A stretch of DNA of 64,000 bases from an uncultured Collinsella sp. Lineage in GTDB: Bacteria > Actinomycetota > Coriobacteriia > Coriobacteriales > Coriobacteriaceae. Under the pieces are notes generated by a model. It was not told the origin of the DNA. It ran no database searches and worked only from the letters and a program-made list of their open reading frames with translations. Where the stretch lies: NCBI GenBank assembly GCA_900539735.1, contig UQDE01000003.1, positions 24,324 to 88,323 on the forward strand, read 5' to 3'. Shown here in pieces: positions 16,987 through 25,681 of the stretch. Every line of letters starts with the position of its first letter. The first letter of the stretch is position 1. Both the position numbers and the translations under genes were made by a program.

Positions 16987-17856
16987 TTACTCGCCACGGA
17001 CCAGACGGTCGAAGGCAACGACGGTAATGGTGTCGCCAAGCTCCTTGGAGACCTGCTCAGCGTACTTCTTGATGGTGAGGGAGCTGTCCTTGATGAACTC
17101 CTGCTCGGTGAGCACGGACTGCTTGTAGAACTTCTCCAGACGGCCGACAGCCATCTTCTCCTGGATAGCCTCGGGCTTGCCGGACTCGGCAGCCTGAGCC
17201 ATGTAGATCTGCTTCTCGTGCTCGACGGTCTCGGCCGGAACCTGATCGCGGGTAGCGCAGATCGGGGCGACGGCAGCAACCTGAAGGGCAACGTCGTGAG
17301 CAAAGGTCTTGAAGGACTCAGCCTGAGCGGTCTCGGCCTTCTCGAAAGCGAACTCGACGAGAACGCCGATCTTACCACCCATGTGGATGTAAGAAGCGAG
17401 AGCGCCGTTCTCGGCCTTGCGGGCGGCGAAACGGGAGATCTTCATGTTCTCGCCCATGATGTGAATCATCTCGGTGAGCTCGGAGGAAACGGTCTCCTCG
17501 CCCATCGGCTTCTCGAGCAGAGCGTCGACGTCAGCAGGCTCGGTGGTAGCGACAACCTCAGCGACCTTGGAAGCAAAGCCGGTGAACTTGGCGTTGGAGC
17601 CGACGAAGTCGGTCTCGCAGGAGAGCTCGAGCAGAGCGCCGGTCTTGCCGTCCTCGGAGACGAACGCGGCGACAGCGCCCTCGTTGGTCTCACGGCCAGC
17701 CTTCTTGGCAGCCTTGGCGAGGCCGTTCTTGCGCAGAACGTCGACAGCGGCGTCCATGTCGCCGTCAGCCTCGACGAGAGCCTTCTTGCACTCCATCATC
17801 GGGGAGTCGGTCATCTCGCGGAGCTGCTTGACCATAGCGGCGGTAATCTGGGCCAT
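16987..17856 (-). CDS. tsf: Translation elongation factor Ts
   Basis: Nucleotide exchange factor for EF-Tu. The 289 residues begin with the UBA-like domain and the family motif MTDSPMMECKKALVEA, followed by the dimerisation domains. ATG at 17856 follows AAAGGA; the five codons upstream are not conserved. It is 45 bases downstream of rpsB in the usual rpsB-tsf operon. Confidence 0.97.
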   Translation of the reverse strand: MAQITAAMVKQLREMTDSPMMECKKALVEADGDMDAAVDVLRKNGLAKAAKKAGRETNEGAVAAFVSEDGKTGALLELSCETDFVGSNAKFTGFASKVAEVVATTEPADVDALLEKPMGEETVSSELTEMIHIMGENMKISRFAARKAENGALASYIHMGGKIGVLVEFAFEKAETAQAESFKTFAHDVALQVAAVAPICATRDQVPAETVEHEKQIYMAQAAESGKPEAIQEKMAVGRLEKFYKQSVLTEQEFIKDSSLTIKKYAEQVSKELGDTITVVAFDRLVRGE

Positions 17857-17901
17857 TGTGGTTCCTTTCAAAGAGATGAAAAAGAATTAACTAAGACTGA
17901 T

Positions 17902-18630
17902 TTACTCGGCCTTGGGCTCAGCGGCCATCTCGGCCTCGGAGACCTGCTCCTTGCCGGAGCCAGCGAGGCAGGCGTCAGCCATGAGCTCGCACATAAGGGT
18001 GACAGCGGAGATAGCGTCATCGTTGCAGGGGATGCCGTACTCGACCTCGTCGGGATCGGAGTTGGTGTCGATCAGAGCGACGACGGGGATGTTCAGGCGC
18101 TGGGCCTCCTTGATAGCGTTCTCCTCGCGCTTGGTGTCGATAACGAAGAGAGCCTGGGGCAGACCCTTCATGTCGCGGGCGCCACCGAGGTTGGTCTGGA
18201 GCTTGGTGAGCTCCTTACCGAGCACAGCCTGCTCCTTCTTGGGGAGCACTGCCATGCGGCCGTCCTCGACCATGGCCTCGAGCTCCTCCATGCGGTTGAT
18301 GCGGGAGCGGATGGTGACGAAGTTGGTCAGCATGCCGCCGAGCCAGCGCTGGTTGATGTAAGGCATGTTGGCGCGCTCAGCGGCGTTCTTGACGGCCTCC
18401 TGAGCCTGCTTCTTGGTACCGACGAACAGCACGTTGCCACCCTTGGCGACGTTCTTGACGAAGGTGTAGGCCTGGTCGGCGTCGAGGATGGTCTGCTTGA
18501 GGTCGAGGATGTAGATGCCGTTGCGCTCACCGAAGATGAACGGCTTCATCTTGGGGTTCCAACGACGGGTCTGGTGACCGAAGTGGCAGCCGGCCTCGAG
18601 CAGGGTGCGGATATTAATCTTGGTAGCCAT
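17902..18630 (-). CDS. rpsB: 30S ribosomal protein S2
   Basis: Small-subunit protein of 242 residues with the S2 blocks LLEAGCHFGHQTRRWNPKM near the start, FVGTKKQAQEAV, and PVVALIDTNSDPDEV. AGGAGG precedes the ATG. It has a consensus-like promoter about 140 bases upstream, leaving a leader able to form hairpins, as is common where S2 represses its own operon. Confidence 0.97.
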   Translation of the reverse strand: MATKINIRTLLEAGCHFGHQTRRWNPKMKPFIFGERNGIYILDLKQTILDADQAYTFVKNVAKGGNVLFVGTKKQAQEAVKNAAERANMPYINQRWLGGMLTNFVTIRSRINRMEELEAMVEDGRMAVLPKKEQAVLGKELTKLQTNLGGARDMKGLPQALFVIDTKREENAIKEAQRLNIPVVALIDTNSDPDEVEYGIPCNDDAISAVTLMCELMADACLAGSGKEQVSEAEMAAEPKAE

Positions 18631-18771
18631 GTTAAACCTCCTGTGGTTTGCCTCCGCGCGGGGTCATCCTCCAAAACCAACCCGGACATGTGCTACCAAA
18701 GCCCGGGCACCACGGTATGAAGTAGCCGCGCGTGCGTGATAAAAACCTGTTGCCGTGAAGCAACCCGATGA

Positions 18772-18800
18772 ATGATAGCAGGATTGCCTCTTCCTGCCAA
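18772..18800 (-). promoter_or_regulatory. Promoter of rpsB-tsf
   Basis: TTGGCA (18795-18800), a 17-base spacer and TATCAT (18772-18777) on the minus strand. TGC before the -10 makes it also an extended -10 promoter. Confidence 0.75.
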
Positions 18801-18849
18801 CCCGCAATCAAAACCACACACCTGAGTGCGGCGCGGGACGTCCCAGCCA

Positions 18850-19770
18850 CTATTCGCCGCGGGGATGGGCTTGAGACACGGCACGTTTGAGCCGATCGGG
18901 CGTGAGATGCGTGTAGATTTGCGTCGTGGACAGGCTCGCATGGCCTAGCAGCTCTTGAACCGAGCGCAGGTCCGCACCGCCCTCGAGCAAGTCGGTCGCA
19001 AAGGTATGGCGCATCGCATGCGGGGCAATGTCGGCCGGAATGCCGGCGAGCGTCGCCAGCATATGGAACCGCCGCCTGAGCATGGCGGCACTCATGCGAT
19101 TGCCGCGCGCCGATATAAGCAGCGGATGCGGCCCGGTAGCGGGGTCACGGCGCTTTGCCTGAGCGAGCAACTCCGGCCTCCCCTCCTCAATATAGAGACG
19201 CGTCGCCTCGAGCGCACGACGATACAGAGGGACGATACGCTCCTTGCTCCCCTTGCCCCAAAGTCGCAGCGTTCGCTCGGACCAACCAATAGACTCCACG
19301 TTGAGCGCCGCGAGCTCCGAGATTCGCGCGCCGGAGGCATAGAGCAACTCAAGCATCGCCGCATCGCGCAGTCCCGCGGGCGTCGAGGTATCAGGCGTCT
19401 TGAGCAGCGCCTCAACCTGCTGGGTCGTAAGGACGCCCGGCAGGTCACGCGGCAGCTTGGGCGATGCGATCGCCGAGACCGCATCGCCCTCGACAATCCC
19501 CTCGGCAGCCATCCAGCGATAGAGTGAGCGAATGGCAGACAGGTGTGCCGCAAGGGTCCGAGCCGCCGCCTGGCCACGCGACAGCTCGGCCAAATAGGAA
19601 CGAACGGTCCGTACGTCGGCGGCGCGAGCGTCGATGCCCTCGCGCTCGCACCAGGCAGCAAAGCGCTCCAGCCTCGAGCCATAGGCCGTCACCGTGTTGG
19701 GAGAAAGACCCTCGACGCGTGCGATATAGGCGATAAACGAGTCGACGGTGTCGTACAGGTCAAAGGCTAT
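18850..19770 (-). CDS. Tyrosine recombinase XerC/XerD-like, apparent ATA start
   Basis: Site-specific recombinase of the type that resolves chromosome dimers. Catalytic residues are visible: R in ASGARISEL, K in GKGSKERIV, HxxR in HAMRHTFATDL, H in LGHASLSTTQ and Y in IYTHL. A conventional start exists only at GTG 19692 (280 residues), but the frame continues upstream with FIAYIARVEGLSPNTV, the expected beginning of the SAM-like core-binding domain. GGAGG lies nine bases before an in-frame ATA at 19770, giving 306 residues, normal length. That ATA overlaps the trmFO stop. XerC versus XerD cannot be settled. Confidence 0.85.
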   Translation of the reverse strand: MAFDLYDTVDSFIAYIARVEGLSPNTVTAYGSRLERFAAWCEREGIDARAADVRTVRSYLAELSRGQAAARTLAAHLSAIRSLYRWMAAEGIVEGDAVSAIASPKLPRDLPGVLTTQQVEALLKTPDTSTPAGLRDAAMLELLYASGARISELAALNVESIGWSERTLRLWGKGSKERIVPLYRRALEATRLYIEEGRPELLAQAKRRDPATGPHPLLISARGNRMSAAMLRRRFHMLATLAGIPADIAPHAMRHTFATDLLEGGADLRSVQELLGHASLSTTQIYTHLTPDRLKRAVSQAHPRGE

Positions 19771-21104
19771 GACCGGTCGCCTCCAAACAAGTCGGAACGC
19801 GTGGCCAAGTAGGCATCGAGGGCCTCGAGCGCACGGTCCGCATAGGCCTGATATCGGTCGCGCTTGCCGCGGCGCTTACCATCCTCGAGTGGCGGCACCA
19901 GGCCAAAGTTGACATGCATAGGCTGATAGCCCACGGTGGCAGGATCGGTCGCATAGCCCACGAGCGCACCTAGGGCGCCCACACGCGGCAACTCGACGCC
20001 CGCGGCACCGATAGCCTCGGCATAGGTGTTGAGCGCCGCGAGAAGACCTGTCGCCACGGCTTCCATGTACCCCTCGGTGCCGGTGATCTGACCGGCCAGG
20101 CGCACGCCGGTACCGGGCACGGCAAAGGTGCCATCGAGCACGTGCGGAGCGTCGACAAAGGTATTGCGATGCATGACACCGTAGCGGAAGAACTCAGCGT
20201 TCTCCAGGCCCGGCACCATATGGAAGACGCGCTTCTGCTCGCCAAAGGTCAAGTTGGTCTGGAAGCCCACCAGGTTATAGGCGGTCTTCTCCTTGTTCTC
20301 GGCACGCAGCTGTATCGCCGCCCAGGGGCGACATCCGGTACGCGGGTCGGTGAGGCCAACGGGCTTCATGGCGCCAAAGCGAATGGCGTCCTTGCCGGTG
20401 CGCGCAACTTCCTCGGCAGGCTGGCAGGCCTGGAACAGATCGCCGCCCTCAAAGTCTTTGAGCACCACGCGGTCGGCCGTGGTAAGCGCCTCGATAAAGA
20501 CCTCGTACTCCTCCTTATTGAGCGGAGCGTTGAGATAGTCGCCGCTCCCCTGCTCCTCATAGCGCGACTGCGAGAACAGCACGTCCATATCGAGCGTGGA
20601 GGCATCGACGATCGGCGCCGCGGCATCGAAGAACGCAAGGGCATCGCCACCGACGAGCTTCATAACCTCTTCGCTCAGCGCCGGTGAACACAGCGGGCCC
20701 GCGGCAATGACCACGTGACCCTCGGGAATCTGCGTGACCTCGCCGTGCACGACCTCGATATTGGGACGGGCGGCAACCTCGGCCTCGACAAGCTCGGAAA
20801 ACTTGACGCGGTCGACCGCCAAGGCGCCACCGGCGGGAACAGCCGCGCGATGGGCGCAATCGAGCAGGACTGAGCCCATGCGCTCAAGCTCGGCCTTCAG
20901 CAAACCAGCCGCGGAATCCGGACGGGTCGACTTAAACGAATTGGAGCAGACGAGCTCTGCCAGGTGATCGGTATGGTGGGCCGGGGAGCTCACCTGGGGG
21001 CGCATCTCGCACAGCTTTACGGCAAACCCGCGATCTGCCAGCTGGATCGCGCACTCCGAACCCGCCAGACCGCCACCGATAACTGTCACCTGATCGAACT
21101 GCAT
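19767..21104 (-). CDS. trmFO: Methylenetetrahydrofolate-tRNA (uracil-5-)-methyltransferase TrmFO
   Basis: FAD- and folate-dependent enzyme that forms ribothymidine at tRNA position 54. The 445 residues start with the FAD-binding VIGGGLAGSECAIQLA, then CEMRPQ and ELVCSNSFKS, the TrmFO hallmarks. The C-terminal region includes GQITGTEGYMEA. ATG at 21104 is preferred because AAAGGTG lies eight bases upstream. The stop TAG overlaps the proposed start of the recombinase gene. Gene order dprA-trmFO-xer matches many Gram-positive genomes. Confidence 0.96.
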   Translation of the reverse strand: MQFDQVTVIGGGLAGSECAIQLADRGFAVKLCEMRPQVSSPAHHTDHLAELVCSNSFKSTRPDSAAGLLKAELERMGSVLLDCAHRAAVPAGGALAVDRVKFSELVEAEVAARPNIEVVHGEVTQIPEGHVVIAAGPLCSPALSEEVMKLVGGDALAFFDAAAPIVDASTLDMDVLFSQSRYEEQGSGDYLNAPLNKEEYEVFIEALTTADRVVLKDFEGGDLFQACQPAEEVARTGKDAIRFGAMKPVGLTDPRTGCRPWAAIQLRAENKEKTAYNLVGFQTNLTFGEQKRVFHMVPGLENAEFFRYGVMHRNTFVDAPHVLDGTFAVPGTGVRLAGQITGTEGYMEAVATGLLAALNTYAEAIGAAGVELPRVGALGALVGYATDPATVGYQPMHVNFGLVPPLEDGKRRGKRDRYQAYADRALEALDAYLATRSDLFGGDRS

Positions 21105-21118
21105 CTGCAAACACCTTT

Positions 21119-22051
21119 CTAATTGACACGTTTTCCATTGTGACCGAAGGGTGTCTGGGCGTGAAGGGCAAACTTGGAGGGCGCATACCTTCCATCCATC
21201 ATGCGCTCGATAAGACCCTCGAGTTCAAGCGAACCCAAGAGTTTGAGTACGCCGACAGCATCGAGCGAGACGAGCGCCGCGATGTCGTCGACCTTGAGCG
21301 GAGAGGCGATGAGCGCATGCATCACGGTCTGCTGCGTTGAATCCAGGTCGGCAATGCCGGGAGCATCGGGGCGCGAGTAGCGCAGGGTTCCATAGATGCG
21401 TGAGATAGCCATCTCGATAGATTCCTCGTCGATGATGCAGCAGGCACCGTTCGCAATGAGGTAATTCGTGCCACGCGACTCGGGCGATAGGATCGACCCC
21501 GGTACGGCAAGAAGTTCTCGCCCCAAATCCATAGCAGCCTCGGCTGTAGAAAACGTCCCGGAAGGCATACCCGCCTCGGATACAAAGAGGGCTTGCGACA
21601 GGGCCGCGATCACGCGATTGCGGCGCGGAAAGGCAAACTTGCGAGGACCCATGCCCCACGGGGAGATCGACACGACCGCGCCACCCGTATCGAGCGTGCG
21701 CGTAATAAGCCCCGCGCTCGAGCGCGGATAGACCACGTCGGCACCCGTCCCCAGCACCACGACGTGTTTGCCGCCAGCGTTGACCGCAGCCCAACCCGAG
21801 GCCTGGTCGCAACCGACCGCGCCGCCCGAAACTACCGTCACTCCCGCCTCGACCGCCACCTTTGCCGCAAGCTCCGCGACGGCCAGGCCATACGGCGATG
21901 CCTTGCGTGCGCCGATGATGGAGATCGCGGGCATCGATAACACGGCAGGGTCGCCACGAACGTAGAGGGTCTCGGGCACATCCGAAAGCTCCAGAACGGT
22001 CTTGGGATACAACGCATCACCGGGATGAAGCTCAAAGGTTCCCTCAGCCAT
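21119..22051 (-). CDS. dprA: DNA-processing protein DprA
   Basis: Binds incoming single-stranded DNA and loads RecA in natural transformation; also widespread in species not known to be competent. The 310 residues hold the Rossmann-like DprA core: SIIGARKASPYG, VSGGAVGCDQASGWAA, GTGADVVYP and FPRRNRVIAALS. A C-terminal winged-helix-like domain (about 240-290) follows. ATG at 22051 overlaps the comM stop (TAATG). Confidence 0.94.
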   Translation of the reverse strand: MAEGTFELHPGDALYPKTVLELSDVPETLYVRGDPAVLSMPAISIIGARKASPYGLAVAELAAKVAVEAGVTVVSGGAVGCDQASGWAAVNAGGKHVVVLGTGADVVYPRSSAGLITRTLDTGGAVVSISPWGMGPRKFAFPRRNRVIAALSQALFVSEAGMPSGTFSTAEAAMDLGRELLAVPGSILSPESRGTNYLIANGACCIIDEESIEMAISRIYGTLRYSRPDAPGIADLDSTQQTVMHALIASPLKVDDIAALVSLDAVGVLKLLGSLELEGLIERMMDGRYAPSKFALHAQTPFGHNGKRVN

Positions 22052-23574
22052 TATTGGTCCCTCCTTCCCTGATACATCGCCGCCTCGAGCACGTGGTCCT
22101 GCGTCACCCGCTCGCTCTCGGCGACATCGGCGATCGTGCGCGCGATGCGCACAAGACGCACGATGCCGCGACCCGTAAGATGCGTGCGCTTCGACAGGCC
22201 AAGGACGCACTTCTCTGCCGCCTCATCGAGCGCAAAAGTCGACACGACGCCGTCAATGGAGCGGGACTCGTCATACTCGGCCTCGGCGTCCGCATCGTCC
22301 ATATGTGACTCGCGCCAGGCACGGAAGGCTCGGCCGCGCACGACGTAATCGCGCAACTCAGCCGATGACATGCCTTCGGCGCCCTCGATAATCACCTGGG
22401 GGTCGGGACGGGTCACATCGATCATCATGTCGATACGGTCGGCCAAAGGGCCGCGCAGTTTAGACCGATAGCGCTCGACCATCGCCGCCGAGCAGCGACA
22501 CGGTACCTCGCGATCGCCCAAAAAACCGCAGGGGCAGGGATTGCTCGCAGCCAGCAGCTGAAAGCGCGACGGGAAGGTAAAGGCCCCGTCGACGCGTACG
22601 ATCCTCACATAGCCGCGCTCGATGGGCTGACGCAGCGTCTGCAGCACACCCGTGGGAAACTCGGCAAGCTCGTCCAAAAAGAGCACGCCGCCATGAGCAA
22701 GGCTGATCTCACCCGGATGCACCGGGCGTCCTCCGCCAATGAGGCCCGCCGTTGAAATGCTGTGATGGGGACTGCGGAAGGGCCGGTGTCCCGCCAACAA
22801 GCCATCAATGTTCTCACCCAAAACCGAATGGATGCACAGCGCCTCCTGCTGGTCCTCAACGGAAAGCTCGGGCAGAATGCCGGTCATACGGCGCGCGAGC
22901 ATGGTCTTACCCGATCCGGGCGAGCCGATCATGAGCAAGCCGAGCTCGCCGGCGGCCGCAAGCGCCATGCCGCGTTTAGCGACTTCCTGCCCCAGCACAT
23001 CGGCATAGTCGAGTTCGGGCTCAAAGGTCGCCTCAACACCCTCGGAATCCAGATAATGACGCACGGCATCGCCCATGCCGCGAGCAAGCTGAGACAGATG
23101 GTCGATAAAGCCGCAATCAACGCCCGCAAGCGGCACATGCTGATCGGACCTGCCGGCGATAAAGGACAGCCCCATATCACGCGCCAATAGCTGAAACGCC
23201 ACCTCGCCCTTGACAGGAAGCACCGTACCGTCCAAGCCAAGCTCACCAGCGATAAGACAACGATCGAGGTTGTCGCGGGGAATCTGCCCATCGGCCGCCA
23301 GCACCGCGATGGCAATCGGCAGGTCGAAGCCGCTGCCGGTTTTACGGATATCGCCAGGTGCCAGGTTGACGGTAATGCCCGACCGAGGAATCTCGAAGCC
23401 TGCCGAACGCATGGCGCACCGGATACGCCCGCGAGATTCCATCACCTCCATGCTCGGGATACCGAGCATCTGGATGCCCGGAACGCCACCGGCAAGCGAG
23501 ACCTCGACCGTGACGTGAATCGCCTCGACGCCGCGGATGCAGGCCGCGTGAACGGCAAACGTCTCGAACGCCAT
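22051..23574 (-). CDS. comM: ComM/YifB family AAA+ ATPase (Mg-chelatase-like)
   Basis: In Vibrio, ComM is a hexameric helicase that drives branch migration during transformation; the role here is inferred. The 507 residues have an N-terminal Lon-protease-like domain (LAPGDIRKTGSGFDLPIA), Walker A GSPGSGKTMLARR, the block STAGLIGGGRPVHPGE, Walker B GGVLFLDELAEF and ASNPCPCGFLGD. ATG at 23574 overlaps the yraN stop by one base. Together with dprA and yraN it forms the typical DNA-processing trio. Confidence 0.93.
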   Translation of the reverse strand: MAFETFAVHAACIRGVEAIHVTVEVSLAGGVPGIQMLGIPSMEVMESRGRIRCAMRSAGFEIPRSGITVNLAPGDIRKTGSGFDLPIAIAVLAADGQIPRDNLDRCLIAGELGLDGTVLPVKGEVAFQLLARDMGLSFIAGRSDQHVPLAGVDCGFIDHLSQLARGMGDAVRHYLDSEGVEATFEPELDYADVLGQEVAKRGMALAAAGELGLLMIGSPGSGKTMLARRMTGILPELSVEDQQEALCIHSVLGENIDGLLAGHRPFRSPHHSISTAGLIGGGRPVHPGEISLAHGGVLFLDELAEFPTGVLQTLRQPIERGYVRIVRVDGAFTFPSRFQLLAASNPCPCGFLGDREVPCRCSAAMVERYRSKLRGPLADRIDMMIDVTRPDPQVIIEGAEGMSSAELRDYVVRGRAFRAWRESHMDDADAEAEYDESRSIDGVVSTFALDEAAEKCVLGLSKRTHLTGRGIVRLVRIARTIADVAESERVTQDHVLEAAMYQGRRDQ

Positions 23575-24059
23575 CACGACACCTGCCAATCGAACGCGTT
23601 GTACTGATGCTCGATCTCGGCGATATGCCCGCCACGAATGGTGACACCCACGGCATCGAAGCGAATCGCCTTGAGCGGATAATGCTCCATGAGGTAGCAA
23701 CTTGCGATGCGGCGGTAACGGCGTTGCTTTTGGGCGTCCACGGCCTCCTCGGGAAAGACCCGCGTGTCGCAATCCAGTGCAACGCGTCTGGTCTTGACCT
23801 CGGCCATCACCACGACATCGTCGAGCTCATCGAGCAGCACCAGATCGGCCTCGCCCTCAGTGCAACGATAACCCTGCTCCAGCAAGGTGTAGCCGCGCTC
23901 GTTAAAATAGTCGATGGTGATCAGCTCGCCCAGCATGCCCAGCTCGCGGGGACTGAGTCCCTTGATAAACTCGGGCGTCATCGCCCCGCAGTCGAGCTCG
24001 CCGTTTTCCCAACGCTCCTTGAGCTGCTGCGTCTTGCTCTTTTTGCTTGCGGCACTCAT
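23574..24059 (-). CDS. yraN: UPF0102 (YraN) family nuclease-like protein
   Basis: Small restriction-endonuclease-fold protein of unknown exact role, usually beside rnhB and comM. The 161 residues contain GELITIDYFNERGYTLLEQGYR, the acidic EGEADLVLLD and EVKTRR, matching the D...ExK nuclease core. ATG at 24059 follows AAAGGAG. It overlaps comM. The N-terminal 45 residues are charged and less conserved. Confidence 0.9.
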   Translation of the reverse strand: MSAASKKSKTQQLKERWENGELDCGAMTPEFIKGLSPRELGMLGELITIDYFNERGYTLLEQGYRCTEGEADLVLLDELDDVVVMAEVKTRRVALDCDTRVFPEEAVDAQKQRRYRRIASCYLMEHYPLKAIRFDAVGVTIRGGHIAEIEHQYNAFDWQVS

Positions 24060-24157
24060 GGGGTCTCCTTTCCCGCACACTGAATTGCCCCGATGATGAG
24101 GGCACCTTTCATGCGGGTAAGTACCGGAAGCAAACCAAAAGCTAACCAAATGCCGTC

Positions 24158-24199
24158 AAAAAACGGGCCGTATGCAGCAATGGTGTTGCATACGGCCCG
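24158..24199 (-). terminator. Terminator downstream of rnhB
   Basis: CGGGCCGTATGC pairs with GCATACGGCCCG (small internal irregularity) and is followed by six Ts on the minus strand. It separates rnhB from yraN. Confidence 0.85.
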
Positions 24200-24248
24200 C
24201 TACCAGCAGGTTTATAAAACCCCAGAGGTCCCTGTCTCCACAATTGAC

Positions 24249-25037
24249 CTAGAAAAGGCGCTCAGTCTGCAGAAAGTTTCCGCAAAAGCTCACGCGGTGC
24301 AGTGGACAAAGTCCATGTTTGCGAATGGCCTCGATATGCTCGGGGCTTGCATAGCCCTTCGACTCGGCCAGATGGTACTCGGGATACTCGGCGTCGTACT
24401 CGACCATCATCTCGTCACGCGTGACCTTGGCCATGATGGATGCCGCGGCGATACAGGCGATCTTGGCATCGCCCTTGACCACGTCGCGCTCGTTAGGAAC
24501 GGCGCCCAAGGGGTTGCCATCCATGAGGACGCAGTCGGGTTCAAGTCCCGTATCGGCCACGGCGCCCGCAACGGCGGCACGGATAGCACGGGCCATGCCC
24601 ATCTCATCGATATCCTTCGGCGCGATATGGCAAAAACCGATCGCCGTCGCCACCTCGGCAATCTTCACTGAGAGCAACTCGCGGCGCGCGGGCGTGAGCT
24701 TTTTGGAATCGTTGATACCCCAGACGCGCGGCTCCATAGGAAGACAGACGGCGCATACCGTCAAAGGACCGGCCACCGATCCGCGACCCACCTCGTCGAC
24801 ACCAACGACCACCCCATCGCCGCCAAGCTCGTGCATAAGCTCGTACATGTCATTGACGCGCTCGCGCTCGGCAAGCTCTTTGGCATGGCGTTTGAGGGCG
24901 CGTTCACAAGCCTTGATCACCTGCTGGCGCGGGTCCTCGCGATAATGCTCCACGAGGGCGGGAATCTCCTCAAACGTAGCGCTCGCCAACTCACCGGCAA
25001 CCTGCGATGCCGAAACCGAGCTCGTCATGTTGGCCAT
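24249..25037 (-). CDS. rnhB: Ribonuclease HII
   Basis: Removes RNA from RNA-DNA hybrids and single ribonucleotides from DNA. The 262 residues have a roughly 70-residue helical N-terminal extension, then the catalytic motifs GVDEVGRGSVAGPL, NDSKKLTPARR, LMDGNPLG and SIMAKVTRD. The start at 25037 is placed by GGAGG seven bases upstream. It follows rplS after a hairpin. Confidence 0.95.
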   Translation of the reverse strand: MANMTSSVSASQVAGELASATFEEIPALVEHYREDPRQQVIKACERALKRHAKELAERERVNDMYELMHELGGDGVVVGVDEVGRGSVAGPLTVCAVCLPMEPRVWGINDSKKLTPARRELLSVKIAEVATAIGFCHIAPKDIDEMGMARAIRAAVAGAVADTGLEPDCVLMDGNPLGAVPNERDVVKGDAKIACIAAASIMAKVTRDEMMVEYDAEYPEYHLAESKGYASPEHIEAIRKHGLCPLHRVSFCGNFLQTERLF

Positions 25038-25066
25038 ACCAGGCCCTCCTTGCATGCAAATCAGAT

Positions 25067-25096
25067 AAAAAGAAGGGCCACCCGAAGGTGACCCTT
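25067..25096 (-). terminator. Terminator of rplS
   Basis: AAGGGTCACC-TTCG-GGTGGCCCTT on the minus strand, a UUCG-type tetraloop stem with one G-U pair, then CTTTTTAT. Confidence 0.8.
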
Positions 25097-25130
25097 GTGT
25101 CCAAACGAGTGGACAGACGCTGCGATCTTC

Positions 25131-25472
25131 TTAGCGCTTCTCGGGGATGCGAGCAGCCTTGCCCACCTTGTCGCGGAGGTAGTACAGCTTGGCGCGACGG
25201 ACGCGACCATGGCGAACGACCTCGAGCTTGGCGATCTTGGGGCTGTGAAGCGGGAAGGTACGCTCAACACCGACACCGAAGGACATCTTGCGGACGGTGA
25301 AGGTCTCGCGGGCACCGGCGCCGGCCATGCGGATGACGTCGCCCTGGAAGACCTGGATGCGCTCGCGGTCGCCTTCCTTAATGCGGTAGTGAACCTTGAC
25401 GTTGTCGGCGACGCGAACCTGAGGAATGTCCTCGCGGATCTGCTGACGCTCGATTGCGCGGATGTAATCCAT
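25131..25472 (-). CDS. rplS: 50S ribosomal protein L19
   Basis: Large-subunit protein of 113 residues with PGDVIR-like FQGDVIRMAG, TFTVRKMSFGVGVERTFPLHSP and the basic tail RRAKLYYLRDKVGKAARI. ATG at 25472 lies seven bases after AAGGA; a TTG two codons upstream is possible. It has its own promoter and terminator. In many bacteria rplS follows trmD; here trmD is about 19 kb away. Confidence 0.96.
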   Translation of the reverse strand: MDYIRAIERQQIREDIPQVRVADNVKVHYRIKEGDRERIQVFQGDVIRMAGAGARETFTVRKMSFGVGVERTFPLHSPKIAKLEVVRHGRVRRAKLYYLRDKVGKAARIPEKR

Positions 25473-25541
25473 GTGCAATTCCTTACTCTTCTAGAGGTGC
25501 CGTACCATCTTGGCCGGCACGTAGTTGAACAAACGTATTCG

Positions 25542-25569
25542 AGTATACACGCGCGGGTTTCTGCTGCAA
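25542..25569 (-). promoter_or_regulatory. Promoter of rplS
   Basis: TTGCAG (25564-25569), a 16-base spacer and TATACT (25542-25547) on the minus strand. The leader contains a GTGCCG/CGGCAC hairpin near 25498-25521. Confidence 0.7.
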
Positions 25570-25615
25570 GAACAATTTTTTACGCAGACAAAAAGACAAA
25601 ACCCGCACATGATAA

Positions 25616-25643
25616 CCGCCCGCCTCACGAATGAGACGGGCGG
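25616..25643 (-). terminator. Hairpin downstream of ppdK
   Basis: CCGCCCGTCTCA pairs with TGAGGCGGGCGG (one mismatch) on the minus strand, about 40 bases after the ppdK stop. There is no T run, so its strength is uncertain. Confidence 0.5.
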
Positions 25644-25681
25644 CATGAGGGGGGCTACACTAGACGTCGATGTGCGGGGCG

